From: Saprospiraceae bacterium
GTDB taxonomy: Bacteria; Bacteroidota; Bacteroidia; Chitinophagales; Saprospiraceae
Direction of reading: 5' to 3'
DNA: 64,000 bases
NCBI GenBank assembly: GCA_019694255.1
Contig: JAIBCI010000104.1
Coordinates: 1 to 64,000, forward strand
Of the stretch, positions 53,672-61,976 are shown piece after piece (positions within the stretch are counted from its first letter, which is position 1; every line of letters begins with the position of its first letter). The notes under the pieces are model-generated. The model saw only the letters and a list, made by a program, of their open reading frames with translations. It was not told the DNA's origin and did not search any database. Both the position numbers and the translations under genes were made by a program.

Positions 53672-54574
53672 ATGACCAGACAGTATCATTTAATTTGCCC
53701 ATTTTGCCATTCCGACGATGTAAAAAACTGGCATGAGGTCGATGACCACAAAGTCAGCGGAGAACGTTTTCATATCTTTGATTGTAACAATTGTGGTCTT
53801 CGTTATACACAAGACCCCCCTGTCGAAGCTGACGCAGGCCCTTACTATGACAGTCCCAATTATGTGTCTCATTCAGACAACCGATCCGGCATCATGTTCA
53901 GGCTTTATCACGGTGTCCGTAAGTATATGCTCAATAAAAAAAGAAGGTTGATTGGACGATACAGTTCAGGTAAGAAAATCATTGATTTGGGCAGTGGCAC
54001 AGGTTATTTTCTCGATAACATGAAAAGACATGGTTATGAGGTAACCGGAATAGAAATTAATGAAGGTGCCAGGAATTTTTCAAAGGATGCTTTCAGTCTG
54101 GAAGTCTATCCTCCGGAGTTATTAGCCAAAGGTGAAATCACCAAACGCTTTCACATTGCAACAATGTGGCATGTGCTGGAACACATTTACCAGCCAGAGA
54201 CCTTCCTTCGTCAATTGCATGGCATACTTGAAGACGACGCTTTATTGGTTATAGCTGTCCCGAATTATCGTTCATCGGATGCGACCCATTACGGTTCATA
54301 CTGGGCTGGATACGATGTTCCCAGACATTTATGGCATTTCGATCAAAATACCATAACGGCATTGCTTAAAAAGTGCGGTTATAATTATTTAACTACACAT
54401 CGTTTACCCTTTGATTCATTCTACGTCAGTATGCTGAGCGAAAAGTATCGCAAAAACGCACTTTACCTTCTGTCTGGCCTGATGCATGGCGCTTTTTCCT
54501 GGATTGCTAGCTTATTCAATATCAATAGAACCAGTTCACTGATTTACTTTTTCCACAAGAACGAAGAAATATGA
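53672..54574 (+). CDS. SAM-dependent methyltransferase with N-terminal zinc-ribbon-like knuckle
   Basis: A 300-residue class I methyltransferase. From ATG 53672 an N-terminal CPFCHSDD ... FDCNNCGLRYTQDPP forms a four-Cys zinc-ribbon-like module. Then come IIDLGSGTGYFLDNMKRHGYEVTGIEINEGA, the SAM-binding motif I, and WHVLEHIYQPETFLRQLHGIL for later motifs. This is the Methyltransf_23-type layout used in surface-polysaccharide or lipid clusters in Bacteroidota; the substrate is unknown. A TTG at 53657 would add five residues. Its stop overlaps the next start (ATGA), indicating coupled translation with the second methyltransferase. Confidence 0.85.
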   Translation: MTRQYHLICPFCHSDDVKNWHEVDDHKVSGERFHIFDCNNCGLRYTQDPPVEADAGPYYDSPNYVSHSDNRSGIMFRLYHGVRKYMLNKKRRLIGRYSSGKKIIDLGSGTGYFLDNMKRHGYEVTGIEINEGARNFSKDAFSLEVYPPELLAKGEITKRFHIATMWHVLEHIYQPETFLRQLHGILEDDALLVIAVPNYRSSDATHYGSYWAGYDVPRHLWHFDQNTITALLKKCGYNYLTTHRLPFDSFYVSMLSEKYRKNALYLLSGLMHGAFSWIASLFNINRTSSLIYFFHKNEEI

Positions 54575-55338
54575 TACAGACCGCAGAAAGAGCTTCTTCA
54601 TCCAGCGCTGTTGATAATTATGTTTATCAGCGATGTTTATTCGCCTACCATGAATGCAAGACAAGACTGCATGGGCGGGTCCTTGAAATTGGTACGGGCT
54701 CCGGACTTGGATTGGACATTCTTTCCGAAGTATGCGCCGAACTGGTAACCATTGATAAATTTGCAACAGGGATTGACATGAACAGCTATAATAATGTTCA
54801 ATTTATTCAGATGGAGATCCCTCCGTTACACAATATTGCGTCAAACAGTTTTGATTTTGTCATCAGCTTTCAGGTCATCGAACATATAGAAGATGACCAT
54901 GCATTTATTCAGGAAATTGTACGGGTACTGAAGCCCGGGGGCAGCGCAATTCTTACAACACCCAACAAACTACAATCATTGACGCGAAATCCATGGCATG
55001 TGCGTGAATACACCGGGAGTGAACTCGAACAGCTCATGATCACAAATGGATTTAACACTGTGGAAAAGCTTGGAACATTTGGCAACTCAAAAGTCAATGA
55101 GTATATTGCCATTAACAGAGAATCCGTCAGACGGATCACACGATTTGACATTTTTAATCTTCAATACCGTCTGCCAAGGAGATTGTTACAGATTCCGTAT
55201 GATATTTTTAATCGTCTCAACCGCAACATGATTGCAGAAAAAAACACAGGACTCAATGCATCACTCGCTGCCAATGACTTTTTTATCAGCCAGCAAACAG
55301 ATGATAGCCTTGATTTATTTTTTATTGGTACTAAATGA
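54571..55338 (+). CDS. SAM-dependent methyltransferase, Methyltransf_11-like
   Basis: A 255-residue class I methyltransferase. VLEIGTGSGLGLDILSEVCAELVTIDKF is SAM motif I with the acidic end of strand 2, NSFDFVISFQVIEHIEDDHAFIQEIVRVLKPGGSAILTTPN holds motifs II and III. It starts on the 4-base overlap with the first methyltransferase and ends 7 bases before leuS, so the three genes probably form an operon. The substrate is unknown; its neighbour's zinc-ribbon module makes a two-enzyme modification step plausible (inference). Confidence 0.85.
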   Translation: MIQTAERASSSSAVDNYVYQRCLFAYHECKTRLHGRVLEIGTGSGLGLDILSEVCAELVTIDKFATGIDMNSYNNVQFIQMEIPPLHNIASNSFDFVISFQVIEHIEDDHAFIQEIVRVLKPGGSAILTTPNKLQSLTRNPWHVREYTGSELEQLMITNGFNTVEKLGTFGNSKVNEYIAINRESVRRITRFDIFNLQYRLPRRLLQIPYDIFNRLNRNMIAEKNTGLNASLAANDFFISQQTDDSLDLFFIGTK

Positions 55339-55345
55339 CAAATGA

Positions 55346-58186
55346 ATGGAATACCGTCATCAGGAAATAGAATCCAAATGGAAGAAATATTGGATTGAGA
55401 ACGAGACCTATAAGGTAAACAATGAGTTTTCAAAACCCAAATACTACATTCTGGACATGTTCCCCTACCCAAGTGGGGCCGGCCTGCATGTAGGCCATCC
55501 GCTGGGCTATATTGCTTCTGATATTGTGGCCCGCTATATGCGCATGAAGGGCTACAATGTATTACATCCCATGGGTTTCGATGCTTTTGGCTTGCCCGCA
55601 GAACAGTACGCCATACAAACCGGGGTACATCCGCTGACAAGTACCATGGACAACATACGGCGTTACAAGCAGCAACTGGAGAACATTGGGATGAATTATG
55701 ACTGGGACCGCCAGGTTATTACCTGTGAAAAGAATTATTACCGCTGGACACAATGGATCTTTCTGCAATTATTTAATCACTACTATGATCCGGTCGACCA
55801 AAAGGCAAGATCGCTGGATGAATTGATTACTGTTTTCGAAAAAAAAGGAAACATCGGATGCAACGCATTTACTTCGGAAGAACTTCAATTTACAGCCGAG
55901 GATTGGAATGGATTCTCCGACGCCCGCAAAGACCATATTCTCATGAATTACCGACTGGCTTATCGAAAAGAAAGCCATGTCAACTGGTGTGAAGCATTGG
56001 GAACTGTTCTTGCCAATGATGAAATCAAAGATGGTGTGTCTGAACGCGGCGGTCATCCCGTTGAAAAGAAACCCATGATGCAGTGGGCACTTCGAATCAC
56101 CGCATACGCCGACCGATTGCTTCAATCATTGGATCACCTGGAATGGTCTGATTCGATGAAACTCATGCAAAGCAACTGGATCGGAAAATCCTCCGGTGCC
56201 GAAATAAATTTCAAGATCAAGGATCATTTGACTACGCTCAAAATTTTTACTACAAGACCGGATACAATCTTTGGTGTAAGTTTTATGGTGATTGCGCCAG
56301 AACATCCGCTGGTCGATTTGCTAACTTCCAACCATCATCAGCAAGATGTTAAATCCTATCTTGAAAAATCAAAATTAAAAACAGAGCGTGATCGACTGAG
56401 TGATACGAAACAAATGTCCGGAGTATTTACGGGCTCTTATTGTATTCATCCATTTACCGGAGAAGATATTCCTGTCTGGATTTCAGACTATGTTCTCATT
56501 GAATACGGCACAGGTGCCATCATGGCTGTTCCAGGACATGACCAACGTGATCATGCATTTGCAACTACTTATTCGCTCCCTGTATTAGAGGTTATCGATC
56601 AATCCGCCATACCGAACAAAGATCGCGAAGCCAAGGCAGGCATTGTTATCAATTCAGACTTTCTTAACGGGTTGGCAGTCAGCGACGCCATCGAGCGATC
56701 AATTTCAAAAATTGAAGAAAAAGGAATTGGAAAAAGAAAAAATCAGTATCGCCTTCGCGATGCCAACTTCAGCAGACAGCGTTACTGGGGTGAGCCAATT
56801 CCAGTTGTCTATAATTCTGAAGGTCAGTGTATTGCACTCAGCCCTGATCAGTTGCCGCTTGAACTTCCACCGCTCAGTAAAATTGAACCTGGTCAAGGTG
56901 GCAAGTCACCGCTGATTCATGCAGGCGATTGGATCAAAACACAAGAAGGAATGACAAGAGAGCTGGATACCATGCCAGGTTATGCAGGATCCAGCTGGTA
57001 TTTTCTTCGCTATATGGATCCGAACAATGAAGAAGTTTTTGCCTCGACAGAATCAATGCAATACTGGCGCGACGTCGATCTTTACATTGGCGGTACCGAA
57101 CACGCAGTAGGGCATCTCATGTATTCGAGATTCTGGCAAAAATTTTTGTTTGACCTTGGCCTCGTTCCGGTAGATGAACCTTTTAAAAAGTTGGTCAATC
57201 AGGGCATGATTCAAGGCATTATTGAAAATATTCTACTTGTTAAAAACAGTCAGCCCGGTCAATTTATTTCAGCTGCAATGGCCGATCAATTTCAACAGGA
57301 TCAACTTGTAGCTATTCCCGTTCATGTAGGTTTTGTAAATAATTATAATTCAGCCGATGCGCATCTTGACGCCAATGGAATAAACGAATTCGTACGATGG
57401 AAACCTGATTATGCAAACGCGGTATTTACTGATCTGAACGGCACTTATTCATTAAAGGAAATTCCAGAGGGTTTCAAAATAATGACGCGCTCTGAAGTTG
57501 GCAAGATGTCCAAGCGCTATCACAATGTGGTAAATCCAGATGATGTCATTGCTGAATACGGAGCGGATGTATTCCGGATGTATGAAATGTTTCTCGGTCC
57601 ACTGCAGGATTCAAAGCCCTGGGATACGAAGGGTATTACCGGTGTAGCGGGGTTTATTAAAAAATATTACCGCTTATTTTACCATGATGGTCAGAAAGTT
57701 CTGTTATCGGATGCAAATCCCGATAAAGAACATTTGAAAATACTCCATACCTGCATAAAAAAGATTAATGAGGACATCGGAAATCTTTCATTAAATACTT
57801 GTATCAGCAGCTTTATGATTTGTGTCAATGAATTGCGCAGAACATCATGCAATAATAAATTAATACTTAAGGATTTAAACCTGCTATTAGCTCCTTTCGC
57901 GCCATTTATTACGGAGGAGATCCATGCCAGCCTTGGAGGCGACGGATCTGTACATCATCAAACCTATCCGCAACATAATGATTCATTTCTTACAGAAGAC
58001 AACATTTCCTATCCGGTATGTATCAATGGCAAGAAAAGATTTGAATGGACAGTTCCCATAGATAAACCACAGCTTGAACTGGAGAAGGAGGTATTGTTAT
58101 TGGAAGAAGTTCAAAAATGGATCTCAGAACAAACGATTAAAAAAGTCATCCTCGTCCCAGGAAGAATGATCAATGTCGTGATCTAA
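55346..58186 (+). CDS. leuS: Leucyl-tRNA synthetase
   Basis: Class I aminoacyl-tRNA synthetase charging tRNA-Leu. The 946 residues have the signature HVGHPLGY (48-55), editing-domain motifs with TTRPDTIFGVSFMVIAPEHP, DQRDHAFA, the WYFLRYMDP stretch, and KMSKR at 720-724. A long insertion between the ATP-site domains, typical of Bacteroidota LeuS, precedes KMSKR (about 620-715). The C-terminal domain is complete and ends KVILVPGRMINVVI. The ATG at 55346 gives MEYRHQEIESKWKKYW, the usual start. It follows the methyltransferases by 7 bases; convergent trxB ends about 115 bases downstream. Confidence 0.97.
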   Translation: MEYRHQEIESKWKKYWIENETYKVNNEFSKPKYYILDMFPYPSGAGLHVGHPLGYIASDIVARYMRMKGYNVLHPMGFDAFGLPAEQYAIQTGVHPLTSTMDNIRRYKQQLENIGMNYDWDRQVITCEKNYYRWTQWIFLQLFNHYYDPVDQKARSLDELITVFEKKGNIGCNAFTSEELQFTAEDWNGFSDARKDHILMNYRLAYRKESHVNWCEALGTVLANDEIKDGVSERGGHPVEKKPMMQWALRITAYADRLLQSLDHLEWSDSMKLMQSNWIGKSSGAEINFKIKDHLTTLKIFTTRPDTIFGVSFMVIAPEHPLVDLLTSNHHQQDVKSYLEKSKLKTERDRLSDTKQMSGVFTGSYCIHPFTGEDIPVWISDYVLIEYGTGAIMAVPGHDQRDHAFATTYSLPVLEVIDQSAIPNKDREAKAGIVINSDFLNGLAVSDAIERSISKIEEKGIGKRKNQYRLRDANFSRQRYWGEPIPVVYNSEGQCIALSPDQLPLELPPLSKIEPGQGGKSPLIHAGDWIKTQEGMTRELDTMPGYAGSSWYFLRYMDPNNEEVFASTESMQYWRDVDLYIGGTEHAVGHLMYSRFWQKFLFDLGLVPVDEPFKKLVNQGMIQGIIENILLVKNSQPGQFISAAMADQFQQDQLVAIPVHVGFVNNYNSADAHLDANGINEFVRWKPDYANAVFTDLNGTYSLKEIPEGFKIMTRSEVGKMSKRYHNVVNPDDVIAEYGADVFRMYEMFLGPLQDSKPWDTKGITGVAGFIKKYYRLFYHDGQKVLLSDANPDKEHLKILHTCIKKINEDIGNLSLNTCISSFMICVNELRRTSCNNKLILKDLNLLLAPFAPFITEEIHASLGGDGSVHHQTYPQHNDSFLTEDNISYPVCINGKKRFEWTVPIDKPQLELEKEVLLLEEVQKWISEQTIKKVILVPGRMINVVI

Positions 58187-58302
58187 TTGCCGTGAAAAAA
58201 ACCTTAAGCATTGAATAAACGCTGGAACTAAAAAATCAAATTATTCTTTAAATTTTTGTGCGCGTAGAAATTACTCAGAATAATTCGGGTAAGGAATGGA
58301 TA

Positions 58303-59235
58303 TTAAAGAATTCCCTGTGCAGTAAGATATCGCTCAGCATCCAGCGCTGCCATACATCCGGAACCTGCGGCGGTTACAGCCTGACGATAGGTCCGGTCCT
58401 GAACATCACCGGAAGCAAAAACGCCCGGAATATTGGTTTGAGAAGTCCCTGGCTTGGTTATGATATATCCCTGATCGTCCATATCCACCCAGCCTTTGAA
58501 CGGATCCGAATTGGGTTTGTGACCGATTGCTACAAAAAAAGCGCTCACAGATAATTCCTGAATTTCATCGGTAACGACATTTTTGACCTTAACACTTTTC
58601 ACTTCGTCCTCGCCGGTTATTTCAACCGTCTCGGAATTCCAGTGAATCTCAATAGCAGGATTATTCATTACGCGTTCCTGCATTATTTTGGATGCACGCA
58701 TGCTGTCCCTGCGTACGAGTAAATGAACCTTTGGGCACAATTTGGATAAATAAGACGCTTCTTCTGCTGCGGTATCTCCCCCACCAACAATAGCAACTTC
58801 TTTGCCACGGAAGAAAAACCCGTCACATACTGCACAGGCAGACACCCCTTTATTCATCAATTTTTGCTCTGACGGCAGTCCAAGCCATTTGGCAGATGCG
58901 CCAGTGGATATAATTACTGCATGGGCACTCAGGACTTCTCCCCCTTCAGTCCACAACTTATGTACTGGCCCCGTAAAATCAACGCCGGTGATTTTTTCAT
59001 ATTTTATCTCAGTATTAAATCGCTCTGCCTGACGCCTGAATTCATCCATCATCTGTGGGCCCAACACGCCTTCCGGATAACCGGGATAATTCTCAACATC
59101 TGTGGTGATCATCAGCTGCCCTCCCGGCTCTGCTCCTGTATACAAAACGGGATTCATGTTGGCTCTGGCCGCGTAAATCGCAGCGGTGTATCCTGAGGGA
59201 CCTGACCCAACGATGATACAATGGTGAATATGCAT
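58303..59235 (-). CDS. trxB: Thioredoxin reductase
   Basis: FAD enzyme that reduces thioredoxin with NADPH. The 310 residues contain the FAD motif VGSGPSGYTAAIYAARA, the redox-active CAVC at 134-137, the NADPH motif IVGGGDTAAEEASYLS, and FAVFASGDVQD-type GVFASGDVQDRTYRQAVTAAGSGCMAAL. HCIIVGSG at the N-terminus is normal. The gene follows aroK by 21 bases on the same strand and is probably co-transcribed. TrxA is encoded at 47660. Confidence 0.97.
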   Translation of the reverse strand: MHIHHCIIVGSGPSGYTAAIYAARANMNPVLYTGAEPGGQLMITTDVENYPGYPEGVLGPQMMDEFRRQAERFNTEIKYEKITGVDFTGPVHKLWTEGGEVLSAHAVIISTGASAKWLGLPSEQKLMNKGVSACAVCDGFFFRGKEVAIVGGGDTAAEEASYLSKLCPKVHLLVRRDSMRASKIMQERVMNNPAIEIHWNSETVEITGEDEVKSVKVKNVVTDEIQELSVSAFFVAIGHKPNSDPFKGWVDMDDQGYIITKPGTSQTNIPGVFASGDVQDRTYRQAVTAAGSGCMAALDAERYLTAQGIL

Positions 59236-59256
59236 TTTGTAATAATTAATTAGACC

Positions 59257-59739
59257 TTAAACAATGAATTCCACATTCAAATTGTTCAAACAAACCTCAA
59301 TTGACTGACCCGTATCCAGCCGATACCCGGCCCTACTATAGAATGAAAATCTTGTATTGAGAAGATTGGTGACTTTTGTTAGGTCGGGTGAATTATCAAG
59401 GAATATCCCTCGGCGATCCGCCAGCAGACGGGTCAGGAGCTTCTGAGGTTCACACTCAAAAAATATTGAATTCTGGCTTTCAATAATGCTCATATTATCC
59501 ATAAACACAGGAAGACCGCCACCCGTAGCAATAATACCAGGGGGCTCGTTGAGCAATTCTAAAAAAATCATTCGCTCCAGGGACCTGAAATAAAATTCAC
59601 CATTCGCGCGCCAAAAATCAACGATCTTGACCCCTGTGCGTTCTTTAATCAATTCGTCTGTATCTCTGAAGGTGAAAGATCCAAGGCCGGCAAACTTTGC
59701 ACCCAATGTTGACTTGCCTGACCCAGGCATACCAATCAA
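59257..59739 (-). CDS. aroK: Shikimate kinase with a weak start
   Basis: Enzyme of the shikimate pathway phosphorylating shikimate at O3. Walker A GMPGSGKSTLG is near the N-terminus; FRDTDELIKERTG holds the shikimate-binding Asp, ERMIFLELLNEPPGIIATGGGLP the GGG loop, and TRLLADRRGIF the lid Arg. The earliest common start codon in frame is TTG 59739 (160 residues), which cuts short the first beta-strand: the codons before it still read H-I-I in frame (HIILIG). No ATG or GTG lies between the in-frame TAA at 59776-59778 and the Walker A loop, so a rare codon (ATC/ATT) or a sequencing error is possible. It heads the aroK-trxB pair. Confidence 0.85.
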   Translation of the reverse strand: MIGMPGSGKSTLGAKFAGLGSFTFRDTDELIKERTGVKIVDFWRANGEFYFRSLERMIFLELLNEPPGIIATGGGLPVFMDNMSIIESQNSIFFECEPQKLLTRLLADRRGIFLDNSPDLTKVTNLLNTRFSFYSRAGYRLDTGQSIEVCLNNLNVEFIV

Positions 59740-59754
59740 GATGATATGACGATT

Positions 59755-59762
59755 TAATTTTG
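59755..59762 (+). promoter_or_regulatory. Candidate -7 box (TAATTTTG) for the DUF1573 gene
   Basis: Full TAnnTTTG match ending 18 bases before the ATG at 59781. It lies in the expected 5' end region of divergent aroK, so it may constrain where aroK can start. Confidence 0.55.
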
Positions 59763-59780
59763 CGATCTGACAATCTTAAT

Positions 59781-60284
59781 ATGCTGCAAAAGTACTTTTT
59801 CAAAGTAATAATATTATTTCTTGCTGTAACATTTGGACTACTATTGGCATGCAAAAAGAATAAGCCCGTCGACATTCCGGTCGATTTTGAAAAGAATCCA
59901 TACATGGATGCCATTTACAACTCAGCCACCGCAGACCATCCTGAAGATAGTTCTCACTACGCTTGTCTAACATTTGTGGATACTTCTTTTTCATTTGGCG
60001 AAATCCATGAAGGCGACACTGTCGCACATGATTTTCGTTTTGTAAATTCAGGAAACAGCCGGCTGTTAATAACAGATGTCAACACAACATGCGGTTGTAC
60101 AGTACCACAATGGCCTAAAGGATTTATTAGACCCGGCGACAAAGGAACGATTCATATACAGTTCAATTCAGCTGAAAAATCCGGTGAGCAGGAGAAAGAG
60201 ATAACCGCTGTTACCAATGGCCGGCCGCGCCTCGTACGCATATTTTTGAGAGGCTACGTGAAGCCTAAAAAGGCATTAAAATAA
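59781..60284 (+). CDS. DUF1573 lipoprotein
   Basis: A 167-residue lipoprotein. From ATG 59781 the signal peptide MLQKYFFKVIILFLAVTFGLLLAC ends in a lipobox Cys. The DUF1573 domain (FVDTSFSFGEIHEGDTVAHDFRFVNSGNSRLLITDVNTTCGCTVPQWPKGFIRPGDKGTIHIQFNSAEKSG) is an Ig-like fold with the CGC motif. The role is unknown. A TTG reading from 59760 starts inside the promoter box and is rejected. It diverges from aroK. Confidence 0.88.
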   Translation: MLQKYFFKVIILFLAVTFGLLLACKKNKPVDIPVDFEKNPYMDAIYNSATADHPEDSSHYACLTFVDTSFSFGEIHEGDTVAHDFRFVNSGNSRLLITDVNTTCGCTVPQWPKGFIRPGDKGTIHIQFNSAEKSGEQEKEITAVTNGRPRLVRIFLRGYVKPKKALK

Positions 60285-60447
60285 CTCATTCACTATATGT
60301 TTAAGCTGTTATATGCTTATCAACAAGAAACAAAATGGCTTGAAATCTCCGGTTCTGTAAAAATATAATCCCTCGCGCATCTATGAAGAACCCGACTTGG
60401 GTGAGTAGTATATAAGATTGTATTAATTTTACCCTTAAATTATTAAA

Positions 60448-60735
60448 ATGGCTTCACTTACTGGCTTACTTCCGATTTTACTGGTCTTTGTAATCATGTA
60501 TTTTTTCTTCCTGCGCCCTCAAATCAAAAAACAAAAGGAGCAGAATGATTTTGTGCTGCAGATTAAAAAGGGAGACCAGGTTGCTACAGGCTCTGGTATC
60601 ATAGGTCGCGTTTCTAAAGTTGAACAGGATATTATTGAACTCCAGGTCGACGGTAAAACATTCCTGAAAGTGCTTAAATCAGCGGTGTCCAAAGAAGCCA
60701 CTGAATCGTTGAAAAACAATAATTACCTGGATTAA
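60448..60735 (+). CDS. yajC: Preprotein translocase subunit YajC
   Basis: A 95-residue inner-membrane accessory subunit of the Sec translocon (partner of SecDF). One N-terminal membrane helix (GLLPILLVFVIMYFFFLRPQIKKQKEQ) with the family's RPQ motif is followed by GDQVATGSGIIGRVSKVEQDIIELQVDG. It is 163 bases after the DUF1573 gene and convergent with the secreted unknown at 60854. SecD and SecF are not in the window. Confidence 0.94.
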   Translation: MASLTGLLPILLVFVIMYFFFLRPQIKKQKEQNDFVLQIKKGDQVATGSGIIGRVSKVEQDIIELQVDGKTFLKVLKSAVSKEATESLKNNNYLD

Positions 60736-60853
60736 TTTTCTACAAATTCAACACAATATCCATTCACATTGAATCGCTGAATCCGGTTACATAATAACCT
60801 CGCAATAATGTCAAATGCGATTGCCTTTCTTTAAAAATTTATTGAAAGTCCTG

Positions 60854-61954
60854 CTAAAGTCTAATGTATCTTCCACTCCAGTGGATGGCCCCGTTCCGAT
60901 CTCTTACCAACACGATATTGTATCCTGAATGCACATTAGTTGATGGCACCGAAGTTTCAGTTCCTTTTTGCAAAAAGACATCGTTGGAAGTTAAAAATCG
61001 CCCTTCAGCGGACCACTGTTCAACACTATAAATGCCGTCAGGAACAGATATGTTGGATAATGATAGCTGGTCTAATACTATTGGTGTGATCAGCCTTATA
61101 GCCCCAGTTTCACCTTCAATATCCCGGGTACCAATAAGCTGGTCTTTGTAACTCACCTGAGTAACTGCCCCGGTGGTATCTGTTGATATCGCAGCAATTT
61201 CTCCTTTGCTGGTGTTGCTCAGAAAAACATATTGTACGCTGACACCGGAACCGAGGAACCTCCCAATAAATCCTGAAGCGATCTGTGTGACGTCAAACCA
61301 ACCAAGAATAGGCACCTTGGCTTCAACAGATAAAGCGGTACTGGTAGTTCTCTTCTGCCTTAATGTTTGATACTGGCCGGTCGCTAATGTCACTTGACCC
61401 CATGCATCGACAAGCACGCTGACATCCTGACGAACCTTCACTCTGATGCTATCGACCTTAAGTCCCATGGTGAGCGAATCAGGTACAAATGCACCGCTGA
61501 TGGCGAATTGGGTATTGGTGGTATATTCATAATTATCCTGATAATCCATTGGAGTACGTAGAATAACGGCTGGCTTGTCAAAAACATTGGCCCCACCAAA
61601 CAGCGGGTTCCCTCCATTAAAAACCCCTAGTAATTCAAGATTCTTGTTGGTCGTCCTATAAAAGGAATTTTGACCCTGACCTGCAGTGGCAAGATTGGCG
61701 CCTGGAAATGAAGCGCTTCCCTGAACTGATGCAGGGTCTACAAATTTGACGCTCGTGGTGCGATGTCGGGCCAGTTTGCTGAAATCCCAACTTTGATTAC
61801 CGCCCGATGCAGTAACTGTAATACCGGAAGAAACAGTATCCACGGCATAATTATACACATCCCCGACTGACGGCAGAATTGAATTATTGATTGTGATCTG
61901 CGCTCGAATTTCCCATATGCCCACCACCAATATAAATAGTAAAAGTTTCTTCAT
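60854..61954 (-). CDS. Secreted protein with degenerate T9SS-like C-terminus
   Basis: A 366-residue exported protein of unknown function. ATG 61954 gives MKKLLLFILVVGIWEIRAQ as a signal peptide; the upstream reading from 62002 adds a Cys/His-rich piece and overlaps the ABC exporter. The body is rich in beta strands (GVTVTASGGNQSWDFSKLARH, TTNTQFAISGAFVPDSLTMGLKVDSIRV) without a recognised enzyme motif. The C-terminal 80 residues (GIYSVEQWSAEGRFLTS ... HSGYNIVLVRDRNGAIHWSGRYIRL) resemble a worn T9SS type A sorting domain. It follows the MsbA-like gene by 22 bases. Confidence 0.72.
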   Translation of the reverse strand: MKKLLLFILVVGIWEIRAQITINNSILPSVGDVYNYAVDTVSSGITVTASGGNQSWDFSKLARHRTTSVKFVDPASVQGSASFPGANLATAGQGQNSFYRTTNKNLELLGVFNGGNPLFGGANVFDKPAVILRTPMDYQDNYEYTTNTQFAISGAFVPDSLTMGLKVDSIRVKVRQDVSVLVDAWGQVTLATGQYQTLRQKRTTSTALSVEAKVPILGWFDVTQIASGFIGRFLGSGVSVQYVFLSNTSKGEIAAISTDTTGAVTQVSYKDQLIGTRDIEGETGAIRLITPIVLDQLSLSNISVPDGIYSVEQWSAEGRFLTSNDVFLQKGTETSVPSTNVHSGYNIVLVRDRNGAIHWSGRYIRL

Positions 61955-61976
61955 ATCCACTTCAATTAAAAGTTTA

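Noticed and set aside
59645-59914. 89-codon minus-strand ORF as a repaired aroK N-terminus
   Set aside because: It reads the Walker A region in a wrong frame (YHLDWYAWVRQ) and overlaps the DUF1573 coding region.
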